Of a stretch of 9,388 nucleotides of DNA, positions 1-7,978 are shown piece after piece. The position numbers were made by a program, and so were the translations under genes. Numbering within the stretch: position 1 is the first letter of the stretch; each line of letters begins with the position of its first letter. Source of the DNA: Oscillospiraceae bacterium. GTDB lineage: Bacteria; Bacillota; Clostridia; Oscillospirales; Ruminococcaceae. The stretch lies in assembly GCA_016302655.1 (NCBI GenBank), contig JAEDNF010000046.1, forward strand, positions 1-9,388, read 5' to 3'. Below the pieces are notes generated by a model. It saw nothing but the letters and a program-made list of their open reading frames with translations. It searched no databases and was not told where the DNA came from.

Positions 1-3000
1 CCTTCTTATCCTTCTTTTCTTCCTGCTTTATTACATCCTGTGCGAACAATTCAGCCTCGGGAGAATTTACATCGCAGTATCTTCCGCTTTCTATTCCGCA
101 TACATCCGAAAAATCGCAGTATTCGCAGGATATCGCATTGTTATTCTGCACAAGAGGTATTGCGCTGACATTGCCCGATTTTACTTCGGTGAGATTATCC
201 TTTACGACTTTCAGCACACGGTCTTTCAGCCTGTCGAGCTTGCCGCTGTTTACCGTGACCGCCGAAAAGAAATTTGCCGCTTTTTCATTGCCTTTGCTGT
301 CGGTCGTTATGCCCGAATAAAACAGCTTTTCCTTTTCATAAACCGTACCTTCTACGGCAAAGCCGTTCTCCCTGTGCGTGTCGAGCCATATACTTCTTTT
401 AAGCTTCTCCGACGGAGCGGTTATATCCTTTAGAGGCGTTTTCCCTGCAGGATAATATACCGCCGCAGAGGGAGCAAGTCCGCTGTTGCTGTCGCAAAGC
501 GCAAACAGATACAGCAGCAGCTGAAGGTCAAGGCCGTAGTATACACGGTTCATATCCGCTTTCTTCGGTCCTGTCTTATAGTCTATTACTCTGAGCTGTC
601 TTTCGCTGTCGCTTTGCGCTATGTCCACCCTGTCGACCGTTCCCGATATGCCGACTTTCTGTAAAGTTCCGTCGGGAAGAGTGATATCAAAGCTGTAAGG
701 CTCTGCCGATAGCCCATCGACAGCTTTCCCCCGTTCAAGCTTCAGCTCAAAGAACATCGGCTTGAAGCTGCTTTTTTCAAGCTCAGCCGTCATATACAGA
801 ATTATATAATAAGCCGTCTTTGCCATAGAGTCGTACAGAGTGTTGAAACGCACGCTCATCTCGCTTTCGGGCAGAAGATATTGACGGCGGTATTCGTCCA
901 TTGCCGTTTTAATAAGCTCTTTTATCTCTTCGCTTTGCACATGGGGATTGGAATCTGCCGATTTATCCGCATATATCCGTTCAAAGCAGTATTTCATCAC
1001 GTAGTGCATTATGTTGCCGTAGTTGCCCGAGTTCATCGTTATATCCGATGCGGAGCGAAGAGAAAGACCGTACCTGCAGAAGTAGGCAAACTTACAGCCG
1101 TTCAGCTTTTCTATAGCCGTTGGCGACAAATCTCTGGGCGGGAAAACAAGCGGAGCGATATCCTTTATGATATGCTCCTCGGCGCCCTGCTCACGCTTTT
1201 TCGCTATAGCTTCAAACTTGTCTGCACAAGTGGGCATATCGCTCTCTTTCAGCGCAGAAAGTATTACTTCCGCCTTGTCTTTTGAGTCGCATCCGTTTAT
1301 GCATCTTACATACTGCTTTTCGGCTGACCTTATGCTCTCGCAGAAATTCAGAGGATCTTCCTTATCTATGTTTATAAGCTGTGTTCCGAAGGCTTTTTCC
1401 ATAACCTCAAAGCACTCTGCCGCATTATCGGGTTCGCCCGTAAAAGTTACGCACAGCTTTTCCGACGGTAAGCTGAGAACCTTGTACACATCAAAAACGG
1501 CACGGGAATATTCAGTTTCCTCGTCCTCTTTTACCACTATCTCGCTTTTTCTCAGCTTTTCTATTTCACTAAGGGTAAATACTGGGGTGTCTTGTGTATC
1601 AATAACGGGGAATGTTCCCTTTGAAGCGCCCATAACGAACACGGCACGGACATCCTTGCTCCTTGTCCTTGACGCATCTCCGAAGAGTATGCTGTCCAGT
1701 ACTTTAGGCGGCCGTGAAAGGCTTATCTGAGAAGCACAGTTGCGAACTGTCAGCGCATACTCTTCAAGCGTCATAGGCATACCGTCAAGCGTTTCATACA
1801 GCGATGACAGCATATCCGATACCGTTGACCACAGGTTGTTGTATTCTTCGGTCTTTTCCTTGACATATTTTAAGTCACGGGTGGAATTGTCCTGGCATTG
1901 TCCCTGTATAGCCGCCTTAATATCGGCTTTCTCAAATAAGAACCGTGTGAAAAGTTCGGTCAGCTGTCTGCCGTCCTTACCCTCTGCCTCACGGGCAAAC
2001 TTTACAAGCGGAGCAACTATCTGCTCTCTTATATACTCTACCGTCTTATCGTCTTCGGTATCGACTTTAGGGAACGGGCGGTTCCACGACTTGTCCTTCA
2101 AATCCCAGTAGCTTGCGTATTCATCGAACAAATGGCGTTCTCTCAGCGTTATCGGTCTTGTTGAGCCATCGTTTTTGCCCGACGGTATTCGTGCAAATCC
2201 GCTTTTGATATATCTCATTATGTTTGTGCCGACGGGTTTTGCCGCCGCCGCAAAAAGACAATCGAAAAATCTCAGCAGAGGCTTTTCGGATATAGGCTCG
2301 GGCAGGTCGGCAAAAACAGGTATGCCGTATCTCAGCGCCGCAGATACAAAGGTGCTTGCATAGGTTGAAGGTGAAGCGCAAATAACTGCGATGTCCGAAT
2401 ATCTGTATCCCTCTTTTCGTACAAGCTTCTTTATCTGTGAGCAGACGTAGTCAGCCTCACTGCTCATACTGCGTGAGAATGCGGCGGTTACTGAGTCACC
2501 GCTTCCGTTTTCTTCGCTTTCACCGCAAAGCTTATCACGGAGTATCCTTATAGAATCATTCTTATATCTCGGTGCATCGGACAGTACCGTTTCTCTGATT
2601 TCGGCGTGCTCTTTTCCTGCTGTCTTTGTGAAGAAATCCTTTGTCCTTTCGCACATCAGAAATACATCCGAGCCGCTTGGGCTTAAGCAAAGTGCCACCG
2701 TACAATTATTACTCTGCCTTATCATCGGCTCAAGAAAGCGCTTCTGCGCTCCCGTGAAGCTGTCAAATCCGTCTATGTATATGCTGACTCCGGCAAAGCA
2801 GTCGTTCTCCTCGGCGGTCTTTGCCGCAAGCACAAGATTGTCCTGCCTGTCATCGTATATTCTTCCCAGCGTCTTGTCGTACAGGTTGTATATTGCGGCT
2901 ATATCGCTAAGTTTATCTTTAAAACAGCCTGCATCTTCTTTTTCGGCGGCGGCTGAAAGCGTCTCGCAGGATATACCCGAATTTTTCAGCATATTTACCG

Positions 3001-3349
3001 CTGACAGACATACTGCGGCAAAGCCCATCTTGCCCGATGCGCCCGAGTAAAACCTGAGCGAGTTCTGAAGCTCTTTTACCGTTCTGAGCATTACCGCCGT
3101 CTTTGCGGTAGTATCGGCATAGCTCTTTCTGCTGCAGTATTTTTTCAGTATCTGCTCGGAAAGGGCAGAAAAGCCCGTGACGCTGATACTGCTCTTTTTC
3201 TCGCCGGTTGCCTGCGCCATTCTGCGCTCGCTCTCAAACACGAACTGGTCAGGCACAAGCAGTATGGCTTCGCCCTCTTCTTTGCTTATTGCGTCATAGA
3301 TACGGCAGGTTTTTCCGCTTCCTGCCGCACCGAGTATGAAATCAAGCAT
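1..3349 (-). CDS. addB: AddB, Fe-S nuclease/helicase-like subunit of the AddAB helicase-nuclease (3' end cut by window edge)
   Basis: AddAB resects double-strand DNA breaks in the cytoplasm and loads RecA after meeting a Chi-like site. AddB supplies one nuclease domain and the inactivated helicase fold that scans for Chi. Read on the minus strand from the ATG at 3349, the frame stays open to the left edge, giving about 1,116 residues; Bacillus subtilis AddB has about 1,166, so only the extreme C-terminus is missing. Visible landmarks are a Walker A motif GAAGSGKT (residues 7-14), the AddB-typical LVPDQFVFESER shortly after it, a VFVMGASKGTFP segment near residue 570, and a RecB-type nuclease core with DRVD (906-909) and DYKTG (923-927). 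Four cysteines (752, 1075, 1078, 1084) have the CX2CX5C spacing of the AddB [4Fe-4S] staple. An SD-like GAGGAAGAG precedes the start. addA would be expected just beyond the left edge; this is not seen. Identity is secure because the nuclease and Fe-S signatures occur together in one frame. Confidence 0.95.
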   Translation of the reverse strand, partial: MLDFILGAAGSGKTCRIYDAISKEEGEAILLVPDQFVFESERRMAQATGEKKSSISVTGFSALSEQILKKYCSRKSYADTTAKTAVMLRTVKELQNSLRFYSGASGKMGFAAVCLSAVNMLKNSGISCETLSAAAEKEDAGCFKDKLSDIAAIYNLYDKTLGRIYDDRQDNLVLAAKTAEENDCFAGVSIYIDGFDSFTGAQKRFLEPMIRQSNNCTVALCLSPSGSDVFLMCERTKDFFTKTAGKEHAEIRETVLSDAPRYKNDSIRILRDKLCGESEENGSGDSVTAAFSRSMSSEADYVCSQIKKLVRKEGYRYSDIAVICASPSTYASTFVSAALRYGIPVFADLPEPISEKPLLRFFDCLFAAAAKPVGTNIMRYIKSGFARIPSGKNDGSTRPITLRERHLFDEYASYWDLKDKSWNRPFPKVDTEDDKTVEYIREQIVAPLVKFAREAEGKDGRQLTELFTRFLFEKADIKAAIQGQCQDNSTRDLKYVKEKTEEYNNLWSTVSDMLSSLYETLDGMPMTLEEYALTVRNCASQISLSRPPKVLDSILFGDASRTRSKDVRAVFVMGASKGTFPVIDTQDTPVFTLSEIEKLRKSEIVVKEDEETEYSRAVFDVYKVLSLPSEKLCVTFTGEPDNAAECFEVMEKAFGTQLINIDKEDPLNFCESIRSAEKQYVRCINGCDSKDKAEVILSALKESDMPTCADKFEAIAKKREQGAEEHIIKDIAPLVFPPRDLSPTAIEKLNGCKFAYFCRYGLSLRSASDITMNSGNYGNIMHYVMKYCFERIYADKSADSNPHVQSEEIKELIKTAMDEYRRQYLLPESEMSVRFNTLYDSMAKTAYYIILYMTAELEKSSFKPMFFELKLERGKAVDGLSAEPYSFDITLPDGTLQKVGISGTVDRVDIAQSDSERQLRVIDYKTGPKKADMNRVYYGLDLQLLLYLFALCDSNSGLAPSAAVYYPAGKTPLKDITAPSEKLKRSIWLDTHRENGFAVEGTVYEKEKLFYSGITTDSKGNEKAANFFSAVTVNSGKLDRLKDRVLKVVKDNLTEVKSGNVSAIPLVQNNNAISCEYCDFSDVCGIESGRYCDVNSPEAELFAQDVIKQEEKKDKK

Positions 3350-3398
3350 AACTCTTCCTCTTTCCTGCTCTTACTGTATGTGTAGAACCGATAAGTAT

Positions 3399-3427
3399 AT
3401 AATAACACATTCTGTGTCCCTTTTCCA
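3399..3427 (-). promoter_or_regulatory. Weak candidate sigma-A promoter for addB
   Basis: Read on the minus strand, TGGAAA (complement of 3422-3427) and TATTAT (complement of 3399-3404) are separated by 17 nt, about 50 bp upstream of the addB start. The -35 matches consensus at only 4 of 6 positions and the -10 at 5 of 6. An overlapping TATACT is an alternative -10. Divergent transcription from this interval is certain from gene orientation; the exact promoter is inferred. Confidence 0.4.
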
Positions 3428-3465
3428 GTACACCTGTGAATTTTCCTCCTATTTGCCCGATAATC

Positions 3466-3494
3466 TTTACATCGGTATAAAAATGTAGTATAAT
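3466..3494 (+). promoter_or_regulatory. Sigma-A promoter of the iorAB-aguAB operon
   Basis: TTTACA (3466-3471), a 17-nt spacer and a perfect TATAAT (3489-3494) form a near-consensus housekeeping promoter. Transcription should start near 3501, leaving a leader of about 95 nt before iorA. No equally good promoter was noticed between the four downstream genes, so this one probably drives all of them. Confidence 0.8.
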
Positions 3495-3505
3495 AATATA
3501 GTCAA

Positions 3506-3545
3506 CCGACCTTCGGTACGGAATTTACAAGGTCGGCAGTTTTTT
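3506..3545 (+). terminator. Leader hairpin with U-tract (candidate attenuator) upstream of iorA
   Basis: CCGACCTT (3506-3513) and AAGGTCGG (3529-3536) are perfectly complementary over 8 bp around a 15-nt loop. A run of six T follows at 3540-3545, three bases after the stem. This is the layout of an intrinsic terminator, but it sits only a few bases after the predicted transcription start and before the first gene. A smaller hairpin, ACCGA (3505-3509) with TCGGT (3513-3517), would use the same 5' arm and so exclude the terminator form. Attenuation is therefore a reasonable inference. The spacer between stem and T-run and the long loop make it a weaker terminator than most. Confidence 0.5.
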
Positions 3546-3550
3546 ACAAA

Positions 3551-3578
3551 GGGACGGCAACGGCAGTCCCGTCATTTT
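3551..3578 (+). other. Second leader hairpin followed by a T-run, just upstream of the iorA ribosome binding site
   Basis: GGGAC (3551-3555) pairs with GTCCC (3566-3570) around a loop that carries part of a tandem ACGGCA repeat (3554-3565). Five T follow at 3574-3578. An alternative register pairs GACGG (3553-3557) with CCGTC (3569-3573), so two structures compete for the same bases. The element ends just before the SD sequence at 3581-3586 and could affect termination or translation initiation. The 5-bp stem is short, so this may be incidental. Confidence 0.35.
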
Positions 3579-3594
3579 TGAAAGGAAATATCTT

Positions 3595-5328
3595 ATGTCT
3601 GAATTAATGTTAGGCAATCAGGCGGTTGCAAGAGGTCTCTATGAGGCAGGAGTAAGCGTGGTTTCAAGCTATCCCGGCACTCCCAGCACCGAGATCACCG
3701 AGTTTGCCTCAAAGTACCCCGAGGACGAAATGTACTGTGAATGGGCTCCCAACGAGAAGGTAGCCTGTGAAGTGGCAGTAGGCGCAAGCATAGCAGGAGC
3801 AAGGAGCTTCTGCGCTATGAAGCATGTCGGACTTAATGTTGCCGCCGATCCCCTCTTTACCGCAAGCTACACAGGTGTAAACGGAGGTATGGTGATAGCG
3901 GTTGCAGACGATCCCGGTATGCACAGCTCGCAGAACGAGCAGGATTCACGCCACTATGCCATTGCCGCAAAGGTTCCCATGCTTGAACCGTCCGACTCTC
4001 AGGAGTGCAAGGACTACGCAAAGCTCGCATACGAGATATCCGAAAAGTTCGACACTCCCGTTATACTGCGCCTTACCACAAGAGTAAGCCACTCTCAGTC
4101 CGCAGTAAGCACAGAGGACAGAATCGAAAAAGCTCTGCCCCAATACGAAAAGAACATAGCAAAGAATGTAATGGTACCTGCAAACGCTATCAAAAAGCAC
4201 ATAGTTGTTGAACAGCGCACGCTCGACCTTATAAATTACGCAGAAACCTCAGGCATAAACACCGTAGAGATGAACGGCACCGAAATAGGCGTCATCACAT
4301 CGGGTATATGCTATCAGTACGCAAAGGAAGCGCTCGGCGATAAGGCAAGCTACTTAAAGCTCGGTATGGTAAATCCTCTGCCGGTAGAGCTGATAAAGGA
4401 TTTTGCCTCAAAGGTAAAGGTGCTTTATGTAGTCGAGGAGCTTGACGATATTATAGAAACTCATTGCCGCAAGAACGGCATTGAAGTAAAGGGCAAGGAG
4501 CTGTTCACTCTTCAGGGAGAATACTTCCAGAGCAAAGTAAAGCAGGTCATACTCGGCGAAAAAGACGAATGGGAGACTCTTGATGTGGATATCCCCGTCC
4601 GTCCTCCCGTACTTTGTGCAGGATGTCCTCACAGAGGCGTATTCTACATACTTAAGAAGCTCGGCGTTATGGTAAGCGGCGATATAGGCTGTTACACACT
4701 CGGCGCCGCCGCACCGCTCAGCGCTATAGACACCACCGTTTGTATGGGCGCAAGCATAAGCGGTCTGCACGGCTTCAACAAGGGAAGAAAGGGCGAATAC
4801 GAAGGAAAGTCGGTTGCTGTCATCGGCGACAGCACCTTTATGCACAGCGGTATAACAAGCCTTGTGGATATCGCATACAACCGCAGTAACTCCACCGTCA
4901 TCGTTCTTGACAACAGCATAACCGGTATGACAGGACACCAGAACAATCCGGCAAACGGCAAGAACATATACGGCGATCCCGCTTCGGCAGTGAACCTTGA
5001 GGCTCTTGCCCACGCAATAGGAATAAACAGCGTTACCGTAGTAAACCCCGGCGATCTTGCCGAGACGGAAAGAGTGATAAAAGAAGAGCTTGCAAAGCCC
5101 GAACCCTCTCTCATTATCGCACGCAAGCCCTGCGCTCTGCTTAAAACCGTAAAGCACAAAGCCCCGTTCCATATAGACAGCGACAAGTGCAAGAACTGCA
5201 AATCGTGTATGAGGATAGGCTGTCCTGCTTTAGTTGCCGGCGACAAGTGCATAACCATAGACAACACTCTGTGCGTAGGCTGCGGACTGTGCGAACAGCT
5301 CTGCAAGTTTGACGCTATCAAAGAATAA
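3595..5328 (+). CDS. iorA: Indolepyruvate:ferredoxin oxidoreductase, alpha (TPP and Fe-S) subunit
   Basis: With IorB, this cytoplasmic enzyme oxidatively decarboxylates indolepyruvate and other aryl-pyruvates (from transamination of Trp, Phe, Tyr) to the aryl-acetyl-CoA, passing two electrons to ferredoxin. The 577-residue protein shows the family order. An N-terminal pyrimidine-binding domain has YPGTPSTEI (26-34) and NEK (53-55). A CAGCPHRG motif follows (341-348), then a TPP-pyrophosphate domain with GDIGCYTLG (from 362), GDSTF (from 411) and a downstream DN (439-440). The C-terminal ferredoxin domain has two cysteine sets: C532, C535, C538, C543-Pro, and C560, C563, C566, C570. The first set has four residues before the last cysteine, one more than a classical ferredoxin CX2CX2CX3CP. 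Its length is usual for the family. An AAAGGAA site 7-8 nt upstream supports this ATG. It is the first gene of the operon, and iorB starts 23 bp after its stop. Substrate preference among aromatic 2-oxoacids cannot be read from sequence. Confidence 0.95.
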   Translation: MSELMLGNQAVARGLYEAGVSVVSSYPGTPSTEITEFASKYPEDEMYCEWAPNEKVACEVAVGASIAGARSFCAMKHVGLNVAADPLFTASYTGVNGGMVIAVADDPGMHSSQNEQDSRHYAIAAKVPMLEPSDSQECKDYAKLAYEISEKFDTPVILRLTTRVSHSQSAVSTEDRIEKALPQYEKNIAKNVMVPANAIKKHIVVEQRTLDLINYAETSGINTVEMNGTEIGVITSGICYQYAKEALGDKASYLKLGMVNPLPVELIKDFASKVKVLYVVEELDDIIETHCRKNGIEVKGKELFTLQGEYFQSKVKQVILGEKDEWETLDVDIPVRPPVLCAGCPHRGVFYILKKLGVMVSGDIGCYTLGAAAPLSAIDTTVCMGASISGLHGFNKGRKGEYEGKSVAVIGDSTFMHSGITSLVDIAYNRSNSTVIVLDNSITGMTGHQNNPANGKNIYGDPASAVNLEALAHAIGINSVTVVNPGDLAETERVIKEELAKPEPSLIIARKPCALLKTVKHKAPFHIDSDKCKNCKSCMRIGCPALVAGDKCITIDNTLCVGCGLCEQLCKFDAIKE

Positions 5329-5351
5329 ACGCTCTGAAAGGAAAACAGATA

Positions 5352-5927
5352 ATGGATACAAAATCAATTATGATAGTCGGCGTAGGCGGACAGGGTACTC
5401 TTCTTGCCAGCCGCATACTCGGCAGTGTGCTGGGCGATGCAGGCTATGAGGTCAAGGTCAGCGAGGTACACGGAATGTCTCAGCGAGGCGGCTCGGTAGT
5501 AACATATATCAGATACGGTGAGAAGGTGTACAGCCCCGTTATCGAAAAAGGTCAGGCCGATATGATAGTAAGCTTTGAACAGCTTGAGGCGGCAAGATAT
5601 ATAGCTTATCTCAAAAAAGGCGGTACAATAATCACAAATACCCAGAAGATAAGCCCCATGCCCGTTATTACGGGTGCCGCCGAATATCCCGACAGCATCA
5701 TAGATAAAATAAAGGACAAGGGAATAAATATCATTGCGGTTGACGCATTATCCGCCGCAGAAAAGGCAGGCAGTTCAAGAGCCGTTAATGTAGTGCTTAT
5801 GGGCGTACTGTCAAAGGTACTTTCGGAAATTGAGCTTGACTCATGGAAAAAAGCCGTTGAAAAGTGCGTTCCCGCAAAGGTAATAGATATCAACGAAAAA
5901 GCTTTCGATCTCGGAAGAGAAATGTAA
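5352..5927 (+). CDS. iorB: Indolepyruvate:ferredoxin oxidoreductase, beta (gamma-domain) subunit
   Basis: This is the small partner of IorA, equivalent to the gamma domain of pyruvate and 2-ketoisovalerate ferredoxin oxidoreductases. The gamma-type domain of this superfamily is associated with the CoA-dependent step. The 191-residue protein begins with the glycine-rich IVGVGGQGT (8-16) that is diagnostic of the family, followed by SEVHGMSQRGGS (37-48). It lacks Fe-S cysteine clusters, as expected, because all clusters lie in IorA. The SD GAAAGGAAAA about 8 nt before the ATG and the 23-bp gap from iorA indicate co-transcription and 1:1 supply of the subunits. The next gene, aguA, follows after only 14 bp. 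Confidence 0.93.
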   Translation: MDTKSIMIVGVGGQGTLLASRILGSVLGDAGYEVKVSEVHGMSQRGGSVVTYIRYGEKVYSPVIEKGQADMIVSFEQLEAARYIAYLKKGGTIITNTQKISPMPVITGAAEYPDSIIDKIKDKGINIIAVDALSAAEKAGSSRAVNVVLMGVLSKVLSEIELDSWKKAVEKCVPAKVIDINEKAFDLGREM

Positions 5928-5944
5928 AAGGAGCCCCCGATTTG
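5926..5944 (+). promoter_or_regulatory. SD site and TTG start that fix the aguA reading frame start
   Basis: AAAAGGAG, ending at 5933, overlaps the iorB stop codon and lies 8 nt before a TTG at 5942-5944. The only upstream ATG in this frame (5864) would overlap iorB by 64 bp and add 26 very basic residues unlike an agmatine deiminase N-terminus. Starting at the TTG gives a protein of normal family length. Confidence 0.85.
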
Positions 5945-7081
5945 AGAATCATTTCCGACTCTACGCCGCTTAAAGACGGCTACTGTATGCCTGCGGAATT
6001 TTCATCCCACAGCGGATGTATAATAATCTTCCCCGAGCGCCCCGACTCATGGCAGTACGGCGGCGTAAAGGCTAAAAAGGCGTTCTGCGAGGTTGCCTGC
6101 GCTATAGCTAAGGGCGAAAAGGTAACCGTACTTGCTTCTTTCGAGCAGTACGAAAACGCAAGAAGAATGCTGCCCCCTCATATCCGTGTCGTTGAGATGT
6201 CTTCGGATGACGCATGGGCAAGAGATGTCTCGCCTGAATTTGTTGTTGATAAAAGCGGCGATATGCGGGGCGTGGACTGGTACTTCAATGCGTGGGGAGG
6301 TCTTGTTGACGGACTTTACTTCCCGTGGGACAAGGACAACAAGATAGCACGCAAGGTGTGCGATCTGCTTGATATCGATGTATACGACTTCAGCGACTTT
6401 GTGCTTGAAGGGGGCAGTATAAGCTCCGACGGAGAGGGTACTGTATTAACAACAGAAGCCTGTCTTCTAAGCAAGGGAAGAAATCCCCACCTTACAAAAT
6501 CCGATATAGAAGAAAAGCTGTGTGACGGACTCGGCGCAAAGAAGGTAATATGGCTGCCCGGCGGTATTCTCGGTGACGAAACAAACGAGCACGTGGATAA
6601 TATCTGCGTGTTCGCCGCTCCCCACACCGTACTCTTATCGTGGTGTGAGGACGAAACGAGCGAGCAGTACAGGATGTGCCGTGCCTGCCTTGACGTGCTT
6701 GAAAACAGCACAGACGCACTCGGCAGAAAGATAGATGTAATAAAGCTCGCTATGCCGAAGCCGATATATATGACAGAAGACGAGGTATCCGGACTTGACC
6801 TGTTTGACGGCGAGCCGACAAGAGACACGGTAAGTCCTCTCAGCGCAAGCTATGTCAATCTGTACATCGGCAACAAAACGGTAGTAATGCCTGCTTTCGG
6901 CGGCGAGAATGAAGAATATGACGCAAGAGCCGCAAAAACCGTACAGCAGGTTTTCCCCGATAAAGAAGTCATACAGATATACGCCCGTGATATACTCATA
7001 GGCGGCGGAAACATCCATTGCATAACCCACCAGATACCATCTTTCAGGAGAAAGGATAATATCTATGATGAGCAGTGTTAA
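5942..7081 (+). CDS. aguA: Agmatine deiminase (agmatine iminohydrolase)
   Basis: It hydrolyses agmatine to N-carbamoylputrescine and ammonia, the first step of the two-step AguAB route to putrescine, in the cytoplasm. It belongs to the guanidino-group-modifying (peptidyl-arginine-deiminase-like) superfamily. From the TTG start the protein has 379 residues, close to the usual 365-375. Catalytic elements are present: DDAWARD (89-95, with Asp95), NEHVDN with His217 and Asp219, and the nucleophile Cys360 in GGGNIHC near the C-terminus. FNAWGG and GEGTVLTTEACLL are further family segments. Two positions differ from the consensus as I remember it: RDVSP where RDxGP is usual, and EGGSIS where EGGSIH is usual. 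Neither is the nucleophile. The gene begins 14 bp after iorB and overlaps aguB by 17 bp, so the pair is probably translationally coupled. A related arginine-modifying enzyme is unlikely given the AguB partner. Confidence 0.93.
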   Translation: MRIISDSTPLKDGYCMPAEFSSHSGCIIIFPERPDSWQYGGVKAKKAFCEVACAIAKGEKVTVLASFEQYENARRMLPPHIRVVEMSSDDAWARDVSPEFVVDKSGDMRGVDWYFNAWGGLVDGLYFPWDKDNKIARKVCDLLDIDVYDFSDFVLEGGSISSDGEGTVLTTEACLLSKGRNPHLTKSDIEEKLCDGLGAKKVIWLPGGILGDETNEHVDNICVFAAPHTVLLSWCEDETSEQYRMCRACLDVLENSTDALGRKIDVIKLAMPKPIYMTEDEVSGLDLFDGEPTRDTVSPLSASYVNLYIGNKTVVMPAFGGENEEYDARAAKTVQQVFPDKEVIQIYARDILIGGGNIHCITHQIPSFRRKDNIYDEQC

Positions 7082-7946
7082 GGTTGCGGCAGTACAGATG
7101 AGCTGCAGCGAAGACCGGGAAGAGAATATCTCGAAGGCAGAGCGCATGGTAAGACAGGCGGCGGCAGACGGTGCGAATGTAATACTCCTGCCCGAACTGT
7201 TTGAACTGCCGTATTTCTGCCAGGAAAAGAACTACGATTATTATTATCTTGCCGACAAGACCGAAGACAATCCTGCCGTAAAGCGCTTTAAACAGGTTGC
7301 AAAGGAGACGGGAACGGTGATCCCCGTCAGCTTCTATGAAAAATACGGCAACGCTTTCTTCAACACTATTGCTATGATAGACGCAGACGGCTCTCTTATG
7401 GGTATATACCGCAAGAGCCACATACCCGACGACCACTTCTATCAGGAGAAGTTTTACTTTACGCCGGGAGATACCGGCTTTAAAGTATGGAACACGAAGT
7501 TCGGCTGTATCGGAGTCGGCATATGCTGGGATCAATGGTTCCCCGAAGCCGCACGCTGTATGTCGCTTATGGGCGCAGATATGCTGCTTTATCCTACCGC
7601 TATAGGCAGTGAGCCTATACTGGAATGTGACTCAATGCCCCACTGGAGAAGAGCCATGCAGGGACACTCTGCGGCAAATCTCGTGCCGGTGATAGCCGCT
7701 AACAGAATTGGTACGGAATATGTGCATCCGTCCCCCGAAAATCAGAATCAGAGCTCGTCGCTTACCTTCTACGGCTCGTCGTTTATAACCGACGCTACAG
7801 GAGCTATTGTATCCGAAGCCGACAGAACGACCGAAGCGGTAATAACCGCCGTGATAGACCACGAGGCAAACCGTGACCTCAGGCAGAGCTGGGGAGTGTT
7901 CCGTGACCGCCGTCCCGAGCTGTACGGAAAGATTATGGAACATTGA
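7065..7946 (+). CDS. aguB: N-carbamoylputrescine amidase
   Basis: It hydrolyses N-carbamoylputrescine to putrescine, CO2 and ammonia, completing the pathway begun by AguA. The 293-residue protein is a single carbon-nitrogen hydrolase (nitrilase-superfamily) domain with the complete Glu-Lys-Cys triad: Glu44 in LLPELFE, Lys117 in YRKSHIPD, and Cys154 in GVGICWDQWFPE. YRKSHIPDDHFYQEKFYF and CWDQWFPEAAR are close to the AguB subgroup, which separates it from generic amidases. Two ATG codons stand in tandem (7065 and 7068); an AAAGGA site (7051-7056) is 8 nt from the first, making it slightly the better choice. The start lies inside the end of aguA in another frame. The stop is TGA, and no terminator follows it before the next gene 32 bp downstream. 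Confidence 0.94.
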   Translation: MMSSVKVAAVQMSCSEDREENISKAERMVRQAAADGANVILLPELFELPYFCQEKNYDYYYLADKTEDNPAVKRFKQVAKETGTVIPVSFYEKYGNAFFNTIAMIDADGSLMGIYRKSHIPDDHFYQEKFYFTPGDTGFKVWNTKFGCIGVGICWDQWFPEAARCMSLMGADMLLYPTAIGSEPILECDSMPHWRRAMQGHSAANLVPVIAANRIGTEYVHPSPENQNQSSSLTFYGSSFITDATGAIVSEADRTTEAVITAVIDHEANRDLRQSWGVFRDRRPELYGKIMEH

Positions 7947-7978
7947 CAGAGAAACATATCATTTCAACGGAGATTTAA

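Noticed and set aside
1167..2111. Open frames on the plus strand across the left part of the window.
   Set aside because: They lie antisense to addB, whose minus-strand frame carries the Walker A, nuclease and Fe-S motifs continuously. Their translations are Ser/Leu/Phe-rich and have no recognisable domain.
4408..5321. Long minus-strand open frames opposite iorA (up to 254 codons).
   Set aside because: They mirror the codon bias of iorA and encode Cys/Tyr/Val-rich sequences without recognisable motifs; no SD or promoter was noticed.
5864..5941. ATG at 5864 as the aguA start.
   Set aside because: It would overlap iorB by 64 bp, lacks a good SD, and adds a highly basic extension not expected in agmatine deiminases; the TTG at 5942 has an excellent SD.
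7943..7978. A perfect TTGACA at 7943-7948, just before the DUF4258 gene, as its own promoter.
   Set aside because: The nearest -10-like boxes are 8 nt (TATCAT) or about 25 nt away, not 16-18 nt, so a functional sigma-A promoter is not supported.
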